This document shows, piece after piece, positions 1 to 8,945 of a stretch of DNA of 64,000 bases (within the stretch, counting starts at the first letter, position 1; every line of letters starts with the position of its first letter). The translations under genes were made by a program, and so were the position numbers. Under the pieces are notes generated by a model. That model was given only the letters and a program-made list of their open reading frames with translations. It ran no database searches and had not been told where the DNA came from. Origin of the DNA: Chloroflexota bacterium (lineage in GTDB: Bacteria > Chloroflexota > Dehalococcoidia > Bin125). The DNA lies in contig JAPPFB010000028.1 of assembly GCA_028875225.1 (NCBI GenBank), forward strand, positions 1-64,000. Reading direction: 5' to 3'.

Positions 1-240
1 TCGGCCATGGTTGGTTGTCCTGGTCGGCGGTCCTTCAGGGTGATTGTTGCATAGGCAGCGGGCTCTCAGCCCACCCCTCGATGCCGTCATCCCCGACTCC
101 GCATACATTGAGAACATCTGAACGACTCAACGGCAGACAGCCGGGCGACCCATGCTCCGACCACTTCCAGACCCCACACCCGACATTCCCGGAATCGCCC
201 GGATCGACCCGCTCTCACCCTCACAGAATCCGCATTGGTC

Positions 241-295
241 TGGACTGATCTGGACAAATCTGGACAGATCTGGACAAATCTGGACAGATCTGGAC
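241..295. repeat. Intergenic tandem decamer repeat, about 5.5 copies of TGGAC(A/T)(G/A)ATC
   Basis: tggactgatc tggacaaatc tggacagatc tggacaaatc tggacagatc tggac read directly. Confidence 0.95.
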
Positions 296-399
296 TCGAA
301 CGGCTCAAAATCCCCGTCCAGCACACGAAATTGACACAAACTGACCCAAATTCACCGCACAAGCCGGCCGGACCGCCTCCGGCAACCTCCGAGCGGCAG

Positions 400-2073
400 C
401 TAGTCGCAGCAATCGTCGCCGAGGTCGAGGCGGCAGAAGCAGGAGGATTGGACTTCGGTGTCGGCTCGGGCCTGGGCGAGGTGGAGGCGTTGGCGGGCGA
501 CGGCGGCGAGGTCGTCCTGGCCGGTGCGCTCCAGGCACTCGACGTAGCCGGCGAGCGCCCAGACGTTGTCCAGATGCTGGCGGGGGCGGCTGACCGATGA
601 GTCGTAACCCAGGTCGGCGCGGTAGACGTCGAGCGCCTCCGCGACGCGGTCCTGCTCCAGCAGCAGCGCGCCCAGCGCGTGGCGGACGGGCTGCATCCAG
701 CCCCAGGGCTCGTCGTAGTGCAGGTGGTCGTCGAGCTCGACCGCGTGGCGCAGGTGGGCGAAGGCGGCGTCGAACTCGCCCTGTCGGTAGGCGATCTCGC
801 CGCGCATCATCTCCTGGGCGATGGCGAGGATGTCGCGGCTGGGATTGTTGAACTGGTAGCGGGTGTCGGGCACCAGGTCGTAGGCGCGATCGAACTCCGC
901 GGCCTCGGCCACGGCTTCGTCGGTCCGCCCCAGCGTCGCCAGAGCGATCGCCCGCGCATAGCGCATCGTCGCCGTGGTCACGCAGTAGAGCTCGCGATCC
1001 TCCGGCAGCTCCTGCTCGAGGATCTCCTCCCACTTGCCGAAGCGGACCAGCACGTGCTGATCGATCGGCACGAACGCCTCCAGCCAGTCGGCCATGTTGG
1101 GCGTCTCCATCCGCAGCAGCTCCTCGGGAATCTGCGCCTGCATCGCCCGCGCCGTCTCAATCGCCGGCCCGAACTGGCCGAGGAACATCGCGCCGTAGAT
1201 CTTGAAGTGATAGTTGTGGGCCCGGTACATCGTGTAGAAGTTGAAGGGCCCCCGCGCCTCCACGTACGGCCGGTCGGCCTGGATTGCCCGCTCGTTCCAG
1301 TTGACGACGTTGAGGTAGTCGCCGCAGAGCACGTCGATGTGCGTCGCCATGTGCTGCAGGTGTCCGGAATGCGGCGCAATCCCGCGCAACTGGTCAGCCG
1401 CCCGCAACGCCTGCTCGGGGAAGGGCGACATCTCCATCAGGTGGATGTACATGTGCAGGATGCCGGGATGCGGCGGCTCGCCGCAGTGAGCGATCCGCGC
1501 CATCGCCCCTTCCAGCACCTCGCGCGCCTCGACCGTGTCGGCGCCATTTGCAGGCTCGCCCGACTCCAGATTCCACAGCGACCACGGAGTCCGGTTCATC
1601 ATCGCCTCGGCGAACAGCGAGGCGATGTCGGAGTCCTCGGCGTGCTTTGCGTAGACCTTGCGCATGGCGTCGGCGTAATCGTCGACCCAGGGCATCATGT
1701 CGTCGAGCGGTTCGGTCTGCGGATAGCGGTGTCGCAGCGCGGCAATCAGGTCGCGCTCGGCCGGCGTGCAGTTGTCGGACAGCGACACTGCGAGGTTGGC
1801 CTCGTCGAAGGCCGTGGCCAGCGCCGCTGCGACTTCCTTGCGCCCGAACGCCTCCCAGGGCTTGTTGTAGTTGGGTCCGATTGCGTAGGCGATGCCCCAG
1901 TGCGCCATGGCGCAATCGGGGTCGGCCGCGACCGCCTGGCGGAAGCAGTGGACCGCCTCGTCGTGGTTGAATCCGTAGGTCCAGATCAGTCCGCGGTCGA
2001 ACCAGGTCTGGGCCTCCTGAGAGGACGTCGTGATCTGCCGGCTGTAAGTGCCGAGGTCGAAGTTGTAGGTCAC
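400..2073 (-). CDS. Tetratricopeptide-repeat protein (557 aa)
   Basis: Long ORF; TPR-like helices (EAVHCFRQAVAADPDCAMAHWGIAYA). Confidence 0.8.
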   Translation of the reverse strand: MTYNFDLGTYSRQITTSSQEAQTWFDRGLIWTYGFNHDEAVHCFRQAVAADPDCAMAHWGIAYAIGPNYNKPWEAFGRKEVAAALATAFDEANLAVSLSDNCTPAERDLIAALRHRYPQTEPLDDMMPWVDDYADAMRKVYAKHAEDSDIASLFAEAMMNRTPWSLWNLESGEPANGADTVEAREVLEGAMARIAHCGEPPHPGILHMYIHLMEMSPFPEQALRAADQLRGIAPHSGHLQHMATHIDVLCGDYLNVVNWNERAIQADRPYVEARGPFNFYTMYRAHNYHFKIYGAMFLGQFGPAIETARAMQAQIPEELLRMETPNMADWLEAFVPIDQHVLVRFGKWEEILEQELPEDRELYCVTTATMRYARAIALATLGRTDEAVAEAAEFDRAYDLVPDTRYQFNNPSRDILAIAQEMMRGEIAYRQGEFDAAFAHLRHAVELDDHLHYDEPWGWMQPVRHALGALLLEQDRVAEALDVYRADLGYDSSVSRPRQHLDNVWALAGYVECLERTGQDDLAAVARQRLHLAQARADTEVQSSCFCRLDLGDDCCD

Positions 2074-2197
2074 TCCACAGGCCTTCCTGTTCGAAGTTCA
2101 AAGAAGATGTTCTCTTGATCGTAGGGCGCTGAATGCCGCTTCTTCACTCGCAGCACTGGCGCCCGCGTCCTGATACGCTCGTTGGCAGGAGAGTGGC

Positions 2198-2503
2198 ATG
2201 AGCGACTTGTCGAACTTGACCGGGACAATTTTCTTTGACGTAGAAGGTGGGTACGTATCTGAGTGCCCGGAGCTAGGTGTCGCGAGCCAAGGAGAATCTG
2301 TCGAAGAGGCGTGGGCCATGCTGGTCGAAGCGGTCGAGTTGACGTTGGAAGACGCGGATGAGGATGAGATACGAGCACGCCTCGACGGCTCGTACTTTTC
2401 CGACCCTCAGTTCACTGAGGAAGAATTGATGGAAGGCCTCAAAGAGGTTGAGTCGCGTCCGCTGCTGGTCCAATCGGACTTGCTCGGCGCAGCTGGTGGC
2501 TAG
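2198..2503 (+). CDS. hicB: HicB-family antitoxin-like protein
   Basis: GTIFFDVEGGYVSECPELGVASQGESVEEAWAMLVEAVELTLED is a HicB partial RNase H-like fold; paired with downstream HicA-like ORF. Confidence 0.75.
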   Translation: MSDLSNLTGTIFFDVEGGYVSECPELGVASQGESVEEAWAMLVEAVELTLEDADEDEIRARLDGSYFSDPQFTEEELMEGLKEVESRPLLVQSDLLGAAGG

Positions 2504-2714
2504 ACTTCGAGTTCTTTCCGGGCGTCAGATCATCCGGATCCTTGAGCGCCAGGGCTTCGTGTTCGAGAGGCAACGCGGAAGCCATGTGACGATGAGACGC
2601 CGCGCCGAGTCTGGGCAGCAGAGCGTCACCGTGCCATTACATCGTGCGGTCAAGCGCAAAACATTGATGAGGATCATCAACCGTTCTGGATTGCCGCGAG
2701 ACCTATTCGAGTAG
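2496..2714 (+). CDS. hicA: HicA-family mRNA interferase toxin-like protein (GTG start)
   Basis: GRQIIRILERQGFVFERQRGSHVTMRR...VTVPLHRAVKRKTLMRIINRSGL matches the HicA dsRBD-like pattern with GSH motif; overlaps hicB. Confidence 0.8.
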   Translation: MARLRVLSGRQIIRILERQGFVFERQRGSHVTMRRRAESGQQSVTVPLHRAVKRKTLMRIINRSGLPRDLFE

Positions 2715-2732
2715 CCCGCATATCCTCCTCCC

Positions 2733-3917
2733 ATGACTACCAACCACCTCCGACCCCCGCTTGACGGGGTCACCGTGATCAACGCTGGCCAGATCCTGGC
2801 CGCTCCTCACTGCGCCACAATCCTCGCCGAGTTCGGCGCCAATGTGATCAAGCTGGAACGGCCCGGCACCGGCGAGACGAACCACGGCACGATCTCCTAC
2901 GTCCAGGAGAATCGCTCGCAGCGTGGCGTCACCTGCAACCTCGCCGACCCACGCGGCAAAGAGCTGTTCCGCGGCCTGTGTTCGCGAGCCGACGTGCTGA
3001 TTGAGAACTTCCGGCCGGGCACGCTGGAGAAGATGGATCTCGCGCCCGACTCGCTGCGGGACGGAAATCCGGGCCTGATCGTGACGCGGGTCTCGGGCTA
3101 TGGACAGACTGGTCCCTATCGCGAGCGGGCGGGGTTTGACCGGGTCGCGCTGGGCTTCGCCGGGATGACCTATCAGACCGGCTGGGCCGACGGTCCTCCG
3201 GTGCGTCCCGGCTACATGGTCGCCGACTACTCGGCCGGCGTTTTCGCGGCGATGGGCACGATGATGGCCCTGCGCGCCCGCGATGTCAACGGTGGCGTTG
3301 GGCAGGATGTCGACGTAGCGCTCTACGAAGCGATCTGGAAGCAGTCCGGCACGCACGCCTCACAGTTCCAGATGAGCGGCCAGAACCGTGAGCGCTCAGG
3401 CAACTACTGGCCCGGCGTCGTCCCGGCCGAGCAATGGCAAACCGCCGACGGGCATCACCTGATTATCAACGCGACCACGCAGGGCACGTTCGAACGGCTC
3501 GTCGCGGCCATGGACCAGCCCGAGTTGCTTCTGGACCCGCGCTTCGAGGTTCATCGAGATCGCCGAAAGCATTACGAAGCGATCCACCAGATCGTCGGCG
3601 CATGGATCGCCAGCCTGACCCTGGACCAGGCCCAACACCTGCTCGACAAACATGGCGTGCCCGCCACCAAGGTCTACGCCACCTCCGACATCATGCAGGA
3701 CGAACACTACGCCGCGCGCGACCAGATCGTCGATGTGTCCTCAGAGCAACACGGAGAACTCCCACAACCGGGAATCGTGCCACGCCTGTCGAAGACACCC
3801 GGAGCCGTCAAGCACCGTGCTCCAACGCTCGGCGAGCACAACCGCGAGATCTACGGCGGCATGCTCGGGATCAGCGATGTTGATCTCGACCAGTTCGCAG
3901 GAGACGGCGTCATCTAG
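2733..3917 (+). CDS. CaiB/BaiF family CoA-transferase
   Basis: LDGVTVINAGQILAAPHCATILAEFGANVIKLERPGTGE...ENFRPGTLEKMDL...GYGQTGPYRERAGFD. Confidence 0.92.
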   Translation: MTTNHLRPPLDGVTVINAGQILAAPHCATILAEFGANVIKLERPGTGETNHGTISYVQENRSQRGVTCNLADPRGKELFRGLCSRADVLIENFRPGTLEKMDLAPDSLRDGNPGLIVTRVSGYGQTGPYRERAGFDRVALGFAGMTYQTGWADGPPVRPGYMVADYSAGVFAAMGTMMALRARDVNGGVGQDVDVALYEAIWKQSGTHASQFQMSGQNRERSGNYWPGVVPAEQWQTADGHHLIINATTQGTFERLVAAMDQPELLLDPRFEVHRDRRKHYEAIHQIVGAWIASLTLDQAQHLLDKHGVPATKVYATSDIMQDEHYAARDQIVDVSSEQHGELPQPGIVPRLSKTPGAVKHRAPTLGEHNREIYGGMLGISDVDLDQFAGDGVI

Positions 3918-3960
3918 CGGTTCTCGCCTTGCTACGATCTCGGCAACTCCTGGAGATGGC

Positions 3961-4641
3961 ATGACCACCACTGCTCCTGTTGCTGCGCATCCTCTGCCGG
4001 GCATGATCCGTCTTGGTTGCGGCCTCGGAGCGATCAGCGACGAGGATCTCGAACGGATCTGCAACGACAACCCAGGCTGGCAGATCGAGATCGACGCCGA
4101 AGAGGCTCTGGTGATCAATGCCCGACCCTATGGAGTAGTTCCCGATGTATGCACCGAGATTGGTGCGCAGGTCGGCAACTGGCGGGTGAGTGGTGGCGGT
4201 GGACGAGCCCGTGACTCCAGCGCCGGCTACCGCATGACCGACGCCGACGGACGCACACGCCTCCTGGAACCCGATGTCTCCTGGGTTAGCCCCGAGCGAT
4301 TGGCGACGGCGACGCGCGAGGACGTCAGGGGTGCGATGTCGTTCAATCCCGACTTCGTCGTTGAGATCCGCTCGCCCAGCGACCGCCTGCGCGACCAGCA
4401 AACCAAGATGGACATCTGGATGCACTACGGCGTCCGACTCGGCTGGCTCGTCGACCTGGATTCTTGCAACGTCTGGATCTACCGACCAGATCAGGATCCG
4501 CAGCTATTGGAACGTCCTGCGACGCTGGACGGCGAAGATGTGCTCGTCGGGCTCGAGGTCAACTGCGCCGAAATCTGGCGCCTCGCCGACGAAGCCAACC
4601 AATCTGCACTTCCCTCTCCCCCTGGGAGAGGGTCAGGGTGA
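3961..4641 (+). CDS. Uma2-like (DUF820) putative restriction endonuclease family protein
   Basis: LEPDVSWVSPERL...PDFVVEIRSPSDRLRDQQTKMDIWMHYGVRLGWLVDLDSCNVWIYRPDQ; C-terminus and stop encoded by a palindromic repeat. Confidence 0.85.
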   Translation: MTTTAPVAAHPLPGMIRLGCGLGAISDEDLERICNDNPGWQIEIDAEEALVINARPYGVVPDVCTEIGAQVGNWRVSGGGGRARDSSAGYRMTDADGRTRLLEPDVSWVSPERLATATREDVRGAMSFNPDFVVEIRSPSDRLRDQQTKMDIWMHYGVRLGWLVDLDSCNVWIYRPDQDPQLLERPATLDGEDVLVGLEVNCAEIWRLADEANQSALPSPPGRGSG

Positions 4642-4645
4642 GGGT
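4612..4645. repeat. Palindromic repeat CCCTCTCCCCCTGGGAGAGGGTCAGGGTGAGGGT
   Basis: Inverted repeat CCCTCTCCC/GGGAGAGGG. Confidence 0.8.
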
Positions 4646-4654
4646 CGAGTAGCC

Positions 4655-5470
4655 ATGACCACCGCAATCGTTGAACGAACCATCACCGCCTTCCTCGACG
4701 GTGACGACTCGCTTGAAATCAACAACATCATCCACTCCACTGCGGGCGCCGCTCGCTTTGGTTACAGCGGACCATTGGTCGGGGGCACGACCGTGTTCTC
4801 ATGGTCGGCGGCGGCGCTTGTCGAGGCGTTAGGCGAGGGGTGGCTCGACGAGGGTTGGGTCGATTTCCAGTTGCGTAAACCGGTCTATCCGAACGAAGTG
4901 ATTACGACCCGCGTGACCGCAAACGGCGGCGATGTCGAGTTCACGATGACCAAACACAATGGCGACGTCGCGGTACGCGGCACGGCCGGACTCGGCGTTG
5001 CGGAGTTCCTGACGGAGATCACGACGGCGGCCGATCGCACGCCGGTCCCGCAGCCAGAGCAGCGGCCGTTCATCACACGGGCCCTGGCGCCGCTGGGTGA
5101 GGATCTGCCGGCGATGGCGATTGCTCTTAGTCATGCCGATGCCGAGACATATGCCGACGAGAAGGCGAGCGACCCAGCTCCACGATGGCGCGGAACCGAC
5201 GGCCGCGTCCATCCGGGCTGGATCGCCCAGCGGGCGAACGCGCTGCTCGCCCACACCTGGCGTTACACGGCGATTCACGCCTCCAGTCAGATTCAGCACC
5301 TCGCGCCGGTTCACCCCGACCAGCGACTGCTCGTGAGCGGACGGCTTGAGTCCGGCTATGAGCGCAAAGGTCACGAGTACGCCGTGATCGACCTGGCGAT
5401 CACCTCGGAAGACGGCCGTGACCTCGTGCGGATGCGTCAACCGACGATCTACCAGGTCGCAGCACGTTGA
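4655..5470 (+). CDS. MaoC-like/FAS1-like acyl dehydratase
   Basis: ITAFLDGDDSLEINNIIHSTAGAARFGYSGPLVGGTTVFSW...HPGWIAQRANALLAHTWRYTAIHASSQIQHLAP; paralog of next gene. Confidence 0.7.
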   Translation: MTTAIVERTITAFLDGDDSLEINNIIHSTAGAARFGYSGPLVGGTTVFSWSAAALVEALGEGWLDEGWVDFQLRKPVYPNEVITTRVTANGGDVEFTMTKHNGDVAVRGTAGLGVAEFLTEITTAADRTPVPQPEQRPFITRALAPLGEDLPAMAIALSHADAETYADEKASDPAPRWRGTDGRVHPGWIAQRANALLAHTWRYTAIHASSQIQHLAPVHPDQRLLVSGRLESGYERKGHEYAVIDLAITSEDGRDLVRMRQPTIYQVAAR

Positions 5471-5480
5471 GGAGCTGGCC

Positions 5481-6338
5481 ATGACCGCCCGGACTATCGA
5501 ACGCTCAATCACCGCCTTCCTCGACGGCGAGGATTCGCTCGAGATCGACAACATCATCCACTCCACTGCCGGCGCGGCGCAGTTTGGCTTCTCTGGCGCC
5601 CTGGTCGGCGGCGTGACCGTCTACTCCTGGGCCGTGCCGGCGCTGATCGACGGTCTCGGCGAAGAATGGCTCGATTCCGGTTGGATTGACTTTCGCCTGC
5701 GCCGCCCGGTGTACCCGGGCGATGTGATCACGACCCGCGTTACCCCTCTCCCCCCTCTGGGGGGAGATGCCGAAGGCAGAGGGGGGCATTCAGGCGTCGA
5801 ATTCACCATGTCGAAGGAATCCGGCGAAGTCTGTATCGCCGGAACCGCCGGACTGGGCGAGGCGGCGTTCTATCCAGATCTCGCGGTCGCACAGAACCGA
5901 GACCCAGTTCCGCCGGCCGACCCGCCGACCCTGCTGACGCCTGAGAACCTGCCCGTCGGCGAAGACCTGCCCGCCATGGCCGTGCCAATGTCGTTCGAGG
6001 ACGCCGCGGAATACGCCGATCAGTTCGCCCGCGACCCAGACCCGCGCTGGCGCGGTGAAGGAGCGCGGCTCCATCCTGGCTGGATCGCCGGACGCTGCGT
6101 ACGCCTGACCAAGCACACCTACCACTATCCCGCCGGCATCCACGCCTGCAGCCAGATCCAGATGCTCGCCCCGGCCAGAGCGGGACAGACGCTCGTCGTC
6201 TCAGGCCACGTCACCGACGGCTATCGGCGCAAGCTGCATGAGTACTGTCTGCTCGACGTGACAATCAGCAGCGAGTCCGGCGAAGACCTCGCTCGGCTGC
6301 GCCATCGGACCATCTATCAGGTCGGCGGCGGCGACTAG
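5481..6338 (+). CDS. MaoC-like/FAS1-like acyl dehydratase, tandem paralog, with in-frame palindromic-repeat insertion
   Basis: High similarity to 4655-5470; extra peptide PLPPLGGDAEGRGGHSG between TTRVT and VEFTM. Confidence 0.7.
   Translation: MTARTIERSITAFLDGEDSLEIDNIIHSTAGAAQFGFSGALVGGVTVYSWAVPALIDGLGEEWLDSGWIDFRLRRPVYPGDVITTRVTPLPPLGGDAEGRGGHSGVEFTMSKESGEVCIAGTAGLGEAAFYPDLAVAQNRDPVPPADPPTLLTPENLPVGEDLPAMAVPMSFEDAAEYADQFARDPDPRWRGEGARLHPGWIAGRCVRLTKHTYHYPAGIHACSQIQMLAPARAGQTLVVSGHVTDGYRRKLHEYCLLDVTISSESGEDLARLRHRTIYQVGGGD
5743..5788. repeat. Palindromic element inside CDS
   Basis: cccctctcccccctctggggggagatgccgaaggcagaggggggc. Confidence 0.85.
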
Positions 6339-6926
6339 TCAGCTGAGCCAACGTCTCCAGGCGAGCCAGCCGATCCCGATCAAGACCGCAAAAGCGGCCG
6401 CGATGTAGACGAACAGTCTCACGGTGTCGACGAATGGCTGGTGGTACACCACCCTGACCGGCAGCGGCGTCATGTACAGCCAGTCTTCGCTGTCCACCTC
6501 GGCCATCGAGACTGGCTCTTCGCGTGGGAATCGGGTGCTGTCCCAGGTGCGGTTCGGCCTGACCATCCGAAGCCCGAGCTTGACCTCATCATCCGACAAA
6601 CCGCGCATCGTGATCCGCACCCTGCTCGGTGCGTTCTTGGTGTCATTTGAGAGTGTGATCGGCTCCGAGTACAGGGACCGTGGACGGTTGACGAGCGACA
6701 GGTCGAGATCGGGACCGTCGGCCTCGTAAAAGCGTTCGACGCCCAGATGGTCAGTCTCCAGGACACCCAGTTCGGCACGTTGGTCGCCGGCATTGCGCAG
6801 GGCGATTTGAACCTGCGCCACCCGCGCGGGCTTGTCGACTCCAAACGCCCAGACGCCTGCGGCAACGATTGCGACGATTACGCCGACAATCACCCAGCGC
6901 TGCACATGGATGCCGGCCATGTTCAT
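6339..6926 (-). CDS. Predicted membrane protein with N- and C-terminal TM segments
   Basis: WVIVGVIVAIVAAGVWAFG ... LFVYIAAAFAVLIGIGWLAW. Confidence 0.65.
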   Translation of the reverse strand: MNMAGIHVQRWVIVGVIVAIVAAGVWAFGVDKPARVAQVQIALRNAGDQRAELGVLETDHLGVERFYEADGPDLDLSLVNRPRSLYSEPITLSNDTKNAPSRVRITMRGLSDDEVKLGLRMVRPNRTWDSTRFPREEPVSMAEVDSEDWLYMTPLPVRVVYHQPFVDTVRLFVYIAAAFAVLIGIGWLAWRRWLS

Positions 6927-7044
6927 CGAGTCAGCGTATCTCGCGATCGGCTGCGCGCCAGCCTGCGGATCGGCCAATCTCTGCCTGGCGCTCCCGATCG
7001 AACGGAGACCCAGGTTGAACGCCGAGCGAACCTAAACTGTTCGC

Positions 7045-8448
7045 ATGGCACGAAGTATCGCCGCCTTCGAATCCTGGCGACGGAACACGTTCGCCGCCAT
7101 GAACGACGGCCACTTCCGCGTGCTCTTTATTGGCACGCTGTTCGCCACATTCGCCTACATGATGATGTTCCTGGCGATGTCGGTCGTCTCGTACGACCTG
7201 TCAGGCACAAACACCGCCGTCGGCGTGATTGGGACCGGCGTTGGTCTGGCGATGTTGCTGGCGCCGTTCGGCGGCGTGATTGCCGACCGAATGAACCGCA
7301 AGTGGGTGATTGTCGTCGGCCAGGGCGGCGGCGCGGCGATGCTGGCGCTCACCGGCGTGCTGCTCCTGCTCGGCCAGATGACGCTGCCGCTGATGTTCGT
7401 GCTGATGTTGGGGCTCGGATTCACGTTCGTGGTGATGGGACCGGCGCGCAACGCGTTCACCGCCGACCTGGTTGGTCCCCACCTGATCGGCAACGCGATG
7501 GTGCTGAGCCAGCTCTCGCACACCATTGGACAACCGTTCTCGCCGTTCATCGCTGCCCTGCTGCTGGAATCCGCCGCCGGATCAGGCGGTACGTACCTGG
7601 TCATGGGCGCATTGGTCGCGGTCGGCGTGTTCACCGTGGCCGTCATGCCCAATCGACGGCGCCAGGGCGAGACGGCTGGAACCTCCGCACAGGCCGCGCA
7701 GCGGCGAGGCGTGTTGGCCGACATCGTCGACGGCGGTCGTTACGTCTGGAGACGGCGAACACTGCGCTTGATGCTGCTGATGTTCGTCAGCACCGTCGTG
7801 ATCGGCTTCCTCTTCCGCATCCTGACGCCGGCCTTCCTCGATCAACATCTTGATCGTCCCACGACTGACATGGGCCAACTGTTCCTGGTCAATGGGATCG
7901 CCGCCGCGATCATCTCCTTCGTCGTCGCCGGGCTGGCCACGACGCGCTGGGCCTGGCCAGCCACGCTCTTGCTCGTGGCGTCGCTCGGAGTGGGCTACTT
8001 CGTGCTGGCCGCGTCGCAGACGTTTGTGCAGGCAATGATTGCGATGGCCATTCTCGGACCGGGCCTGCAGGGCCCCGTCATGATTCTCCAGGCGCGGATC
8101 ATGATGAACACCGAGTCGGCCTACTACGGTCGCGTGATGGCCTTCACCATGATGGCCTGGGGCGTGCAAATGGTCTTCGCCGGCCCGGCGGGCGTCGTCG
8201 CCGATCTGATAGGCGAGCGAGAAGTCTTCGGCATGATGGGGGTCGCCGCCTTCGCCGTCACCGTCCTGGGAACCCTCGGCTGGCTGGCCATCCGCAAGGA
8301 CGATCATCCCGCGCTGCCATCGGCCCTTCCCGCGCCCGCCGGGGTCGCAGCGTCAACCAACGGAGGAAGCTCGTCAGCCCCGACGATGCCCCCGCCGCCG
8401 ATGCTGCGCCCCGTCGCCTTGATGTCCGGCCAGAAGATCGACCGCTAA
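7045..8448 (+). CDS. MFS transporter
   Basis: About 12 hydrophobic segments; MFS loop GVIADRMNRKWVI; paralog at 21425-22804. Confidence 0.88.
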   Translation: MARSIAAFESWRRNTFAAMNDGHFRVLFIGTLFATFAYMMMFLAMSVVSYDLSGTNTAVGVIGTGVGLAMLLAPFGGVIADRMNRKWVIVVGQGGGAAMLALTGVLLLLGQMTLPLMFVLMLGLGFTFVVMGPARNAFTADLVGPHLIGNAMVLSQLSHTIGQPFSPFIAALLLESAAGSGGTYLVMGALVAVGVFTVAVMPNRRRQGETAGTSAQAAQRRGVLADIVDGGRYVWRRRTLRLMLLMFVSTVVIGFLFRILTPAFLDQHLDRPTTDMGQLFLVNGIAAAIISFVVAGLATTRWAWPATLLLVASLGVGYFVLAASQTFVQAMIAMAILGPGLQGPVMILQARIMMNTESAYYGRVMAFTMMAWGVQMVFAGPAGVVADLIGEREVFGMMGVAAFAVTVLGTLGWLAIRKDDHPALPSALPAPAGVAASTNGGSSSAPTMPPPPMLRPVALMSGQKIDR

Positions 8449-8666
8449 ATCCTGACGCTGCCTTCCCCTATCTGGCGCTACCTGGCGCAGCGGCCCGGAG
8501 TTCCATTGTTGCCGCGGGAGCCGCGGCGAGGTCGTCGCTCGAACGATCCGCGGCTGTCGTCTGCTTGACTGTCCGTGGGCGTGACTACATCCACATCGCA
8601 CATACGCGCGTATATGATCGACCGCACTCTTCCCGGATTGAGGCCGTCTCACGTAGGAAGACGGAA

Positions 8667-8945
8667 GTGAAGAATGCGAGGTTCACGTTGTCTGATCAGA
8701 AACAGGAGGCGGTCGAGATTCCGCAGGGCCCGGTCACCCGGAGCGAGGTGATTCAGGGGATTCGCAAGCTCGCCTATCGAGGTGAGTCGGAGAACGTGCA
8801 GTTGCGGGCCTGGGAGGTCATGGGACGGGACATCGGCATGTTCAAGGACAGCACTCCCGAGGGAGGCGCGCCGGTCGTGCGGGTGACGCCACCGCTGAGT
8901 GAGCCGGCAGACGCAGGATCGAAGGTTGTCAATGAGCGCGACTAG
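8667..8945 (+). CDS. Phage terminase small subunit-like protein (GTG start)
   Basis: ENVQLRAWEVMGRDIGMFKD resembles the TerS C-terminal segment; immediately upstream of TerL. Confidence 0.65.
   Translation: MKNARFTLSDQKQEAVEIPQGPVTRSEVIQGIRKLAYRGESENVQLRAWEVMGRDIGMFKDSTPEGGAPVVRVTPPLSEPADAGSKVVNERD

Noticed and set aside
241-295. CRISPR array
   Set aside because: 10-bp contiguous units without spacers.
305-1033. Overlapping arginine/proline-rich ORFs antisense to the TPR gene and elsewhere (e.g. 679-2118, 978-1379)
   Set aside because: GC-rich shadow ORFs with implausible composition; the TPR frame has domain-like sequence.
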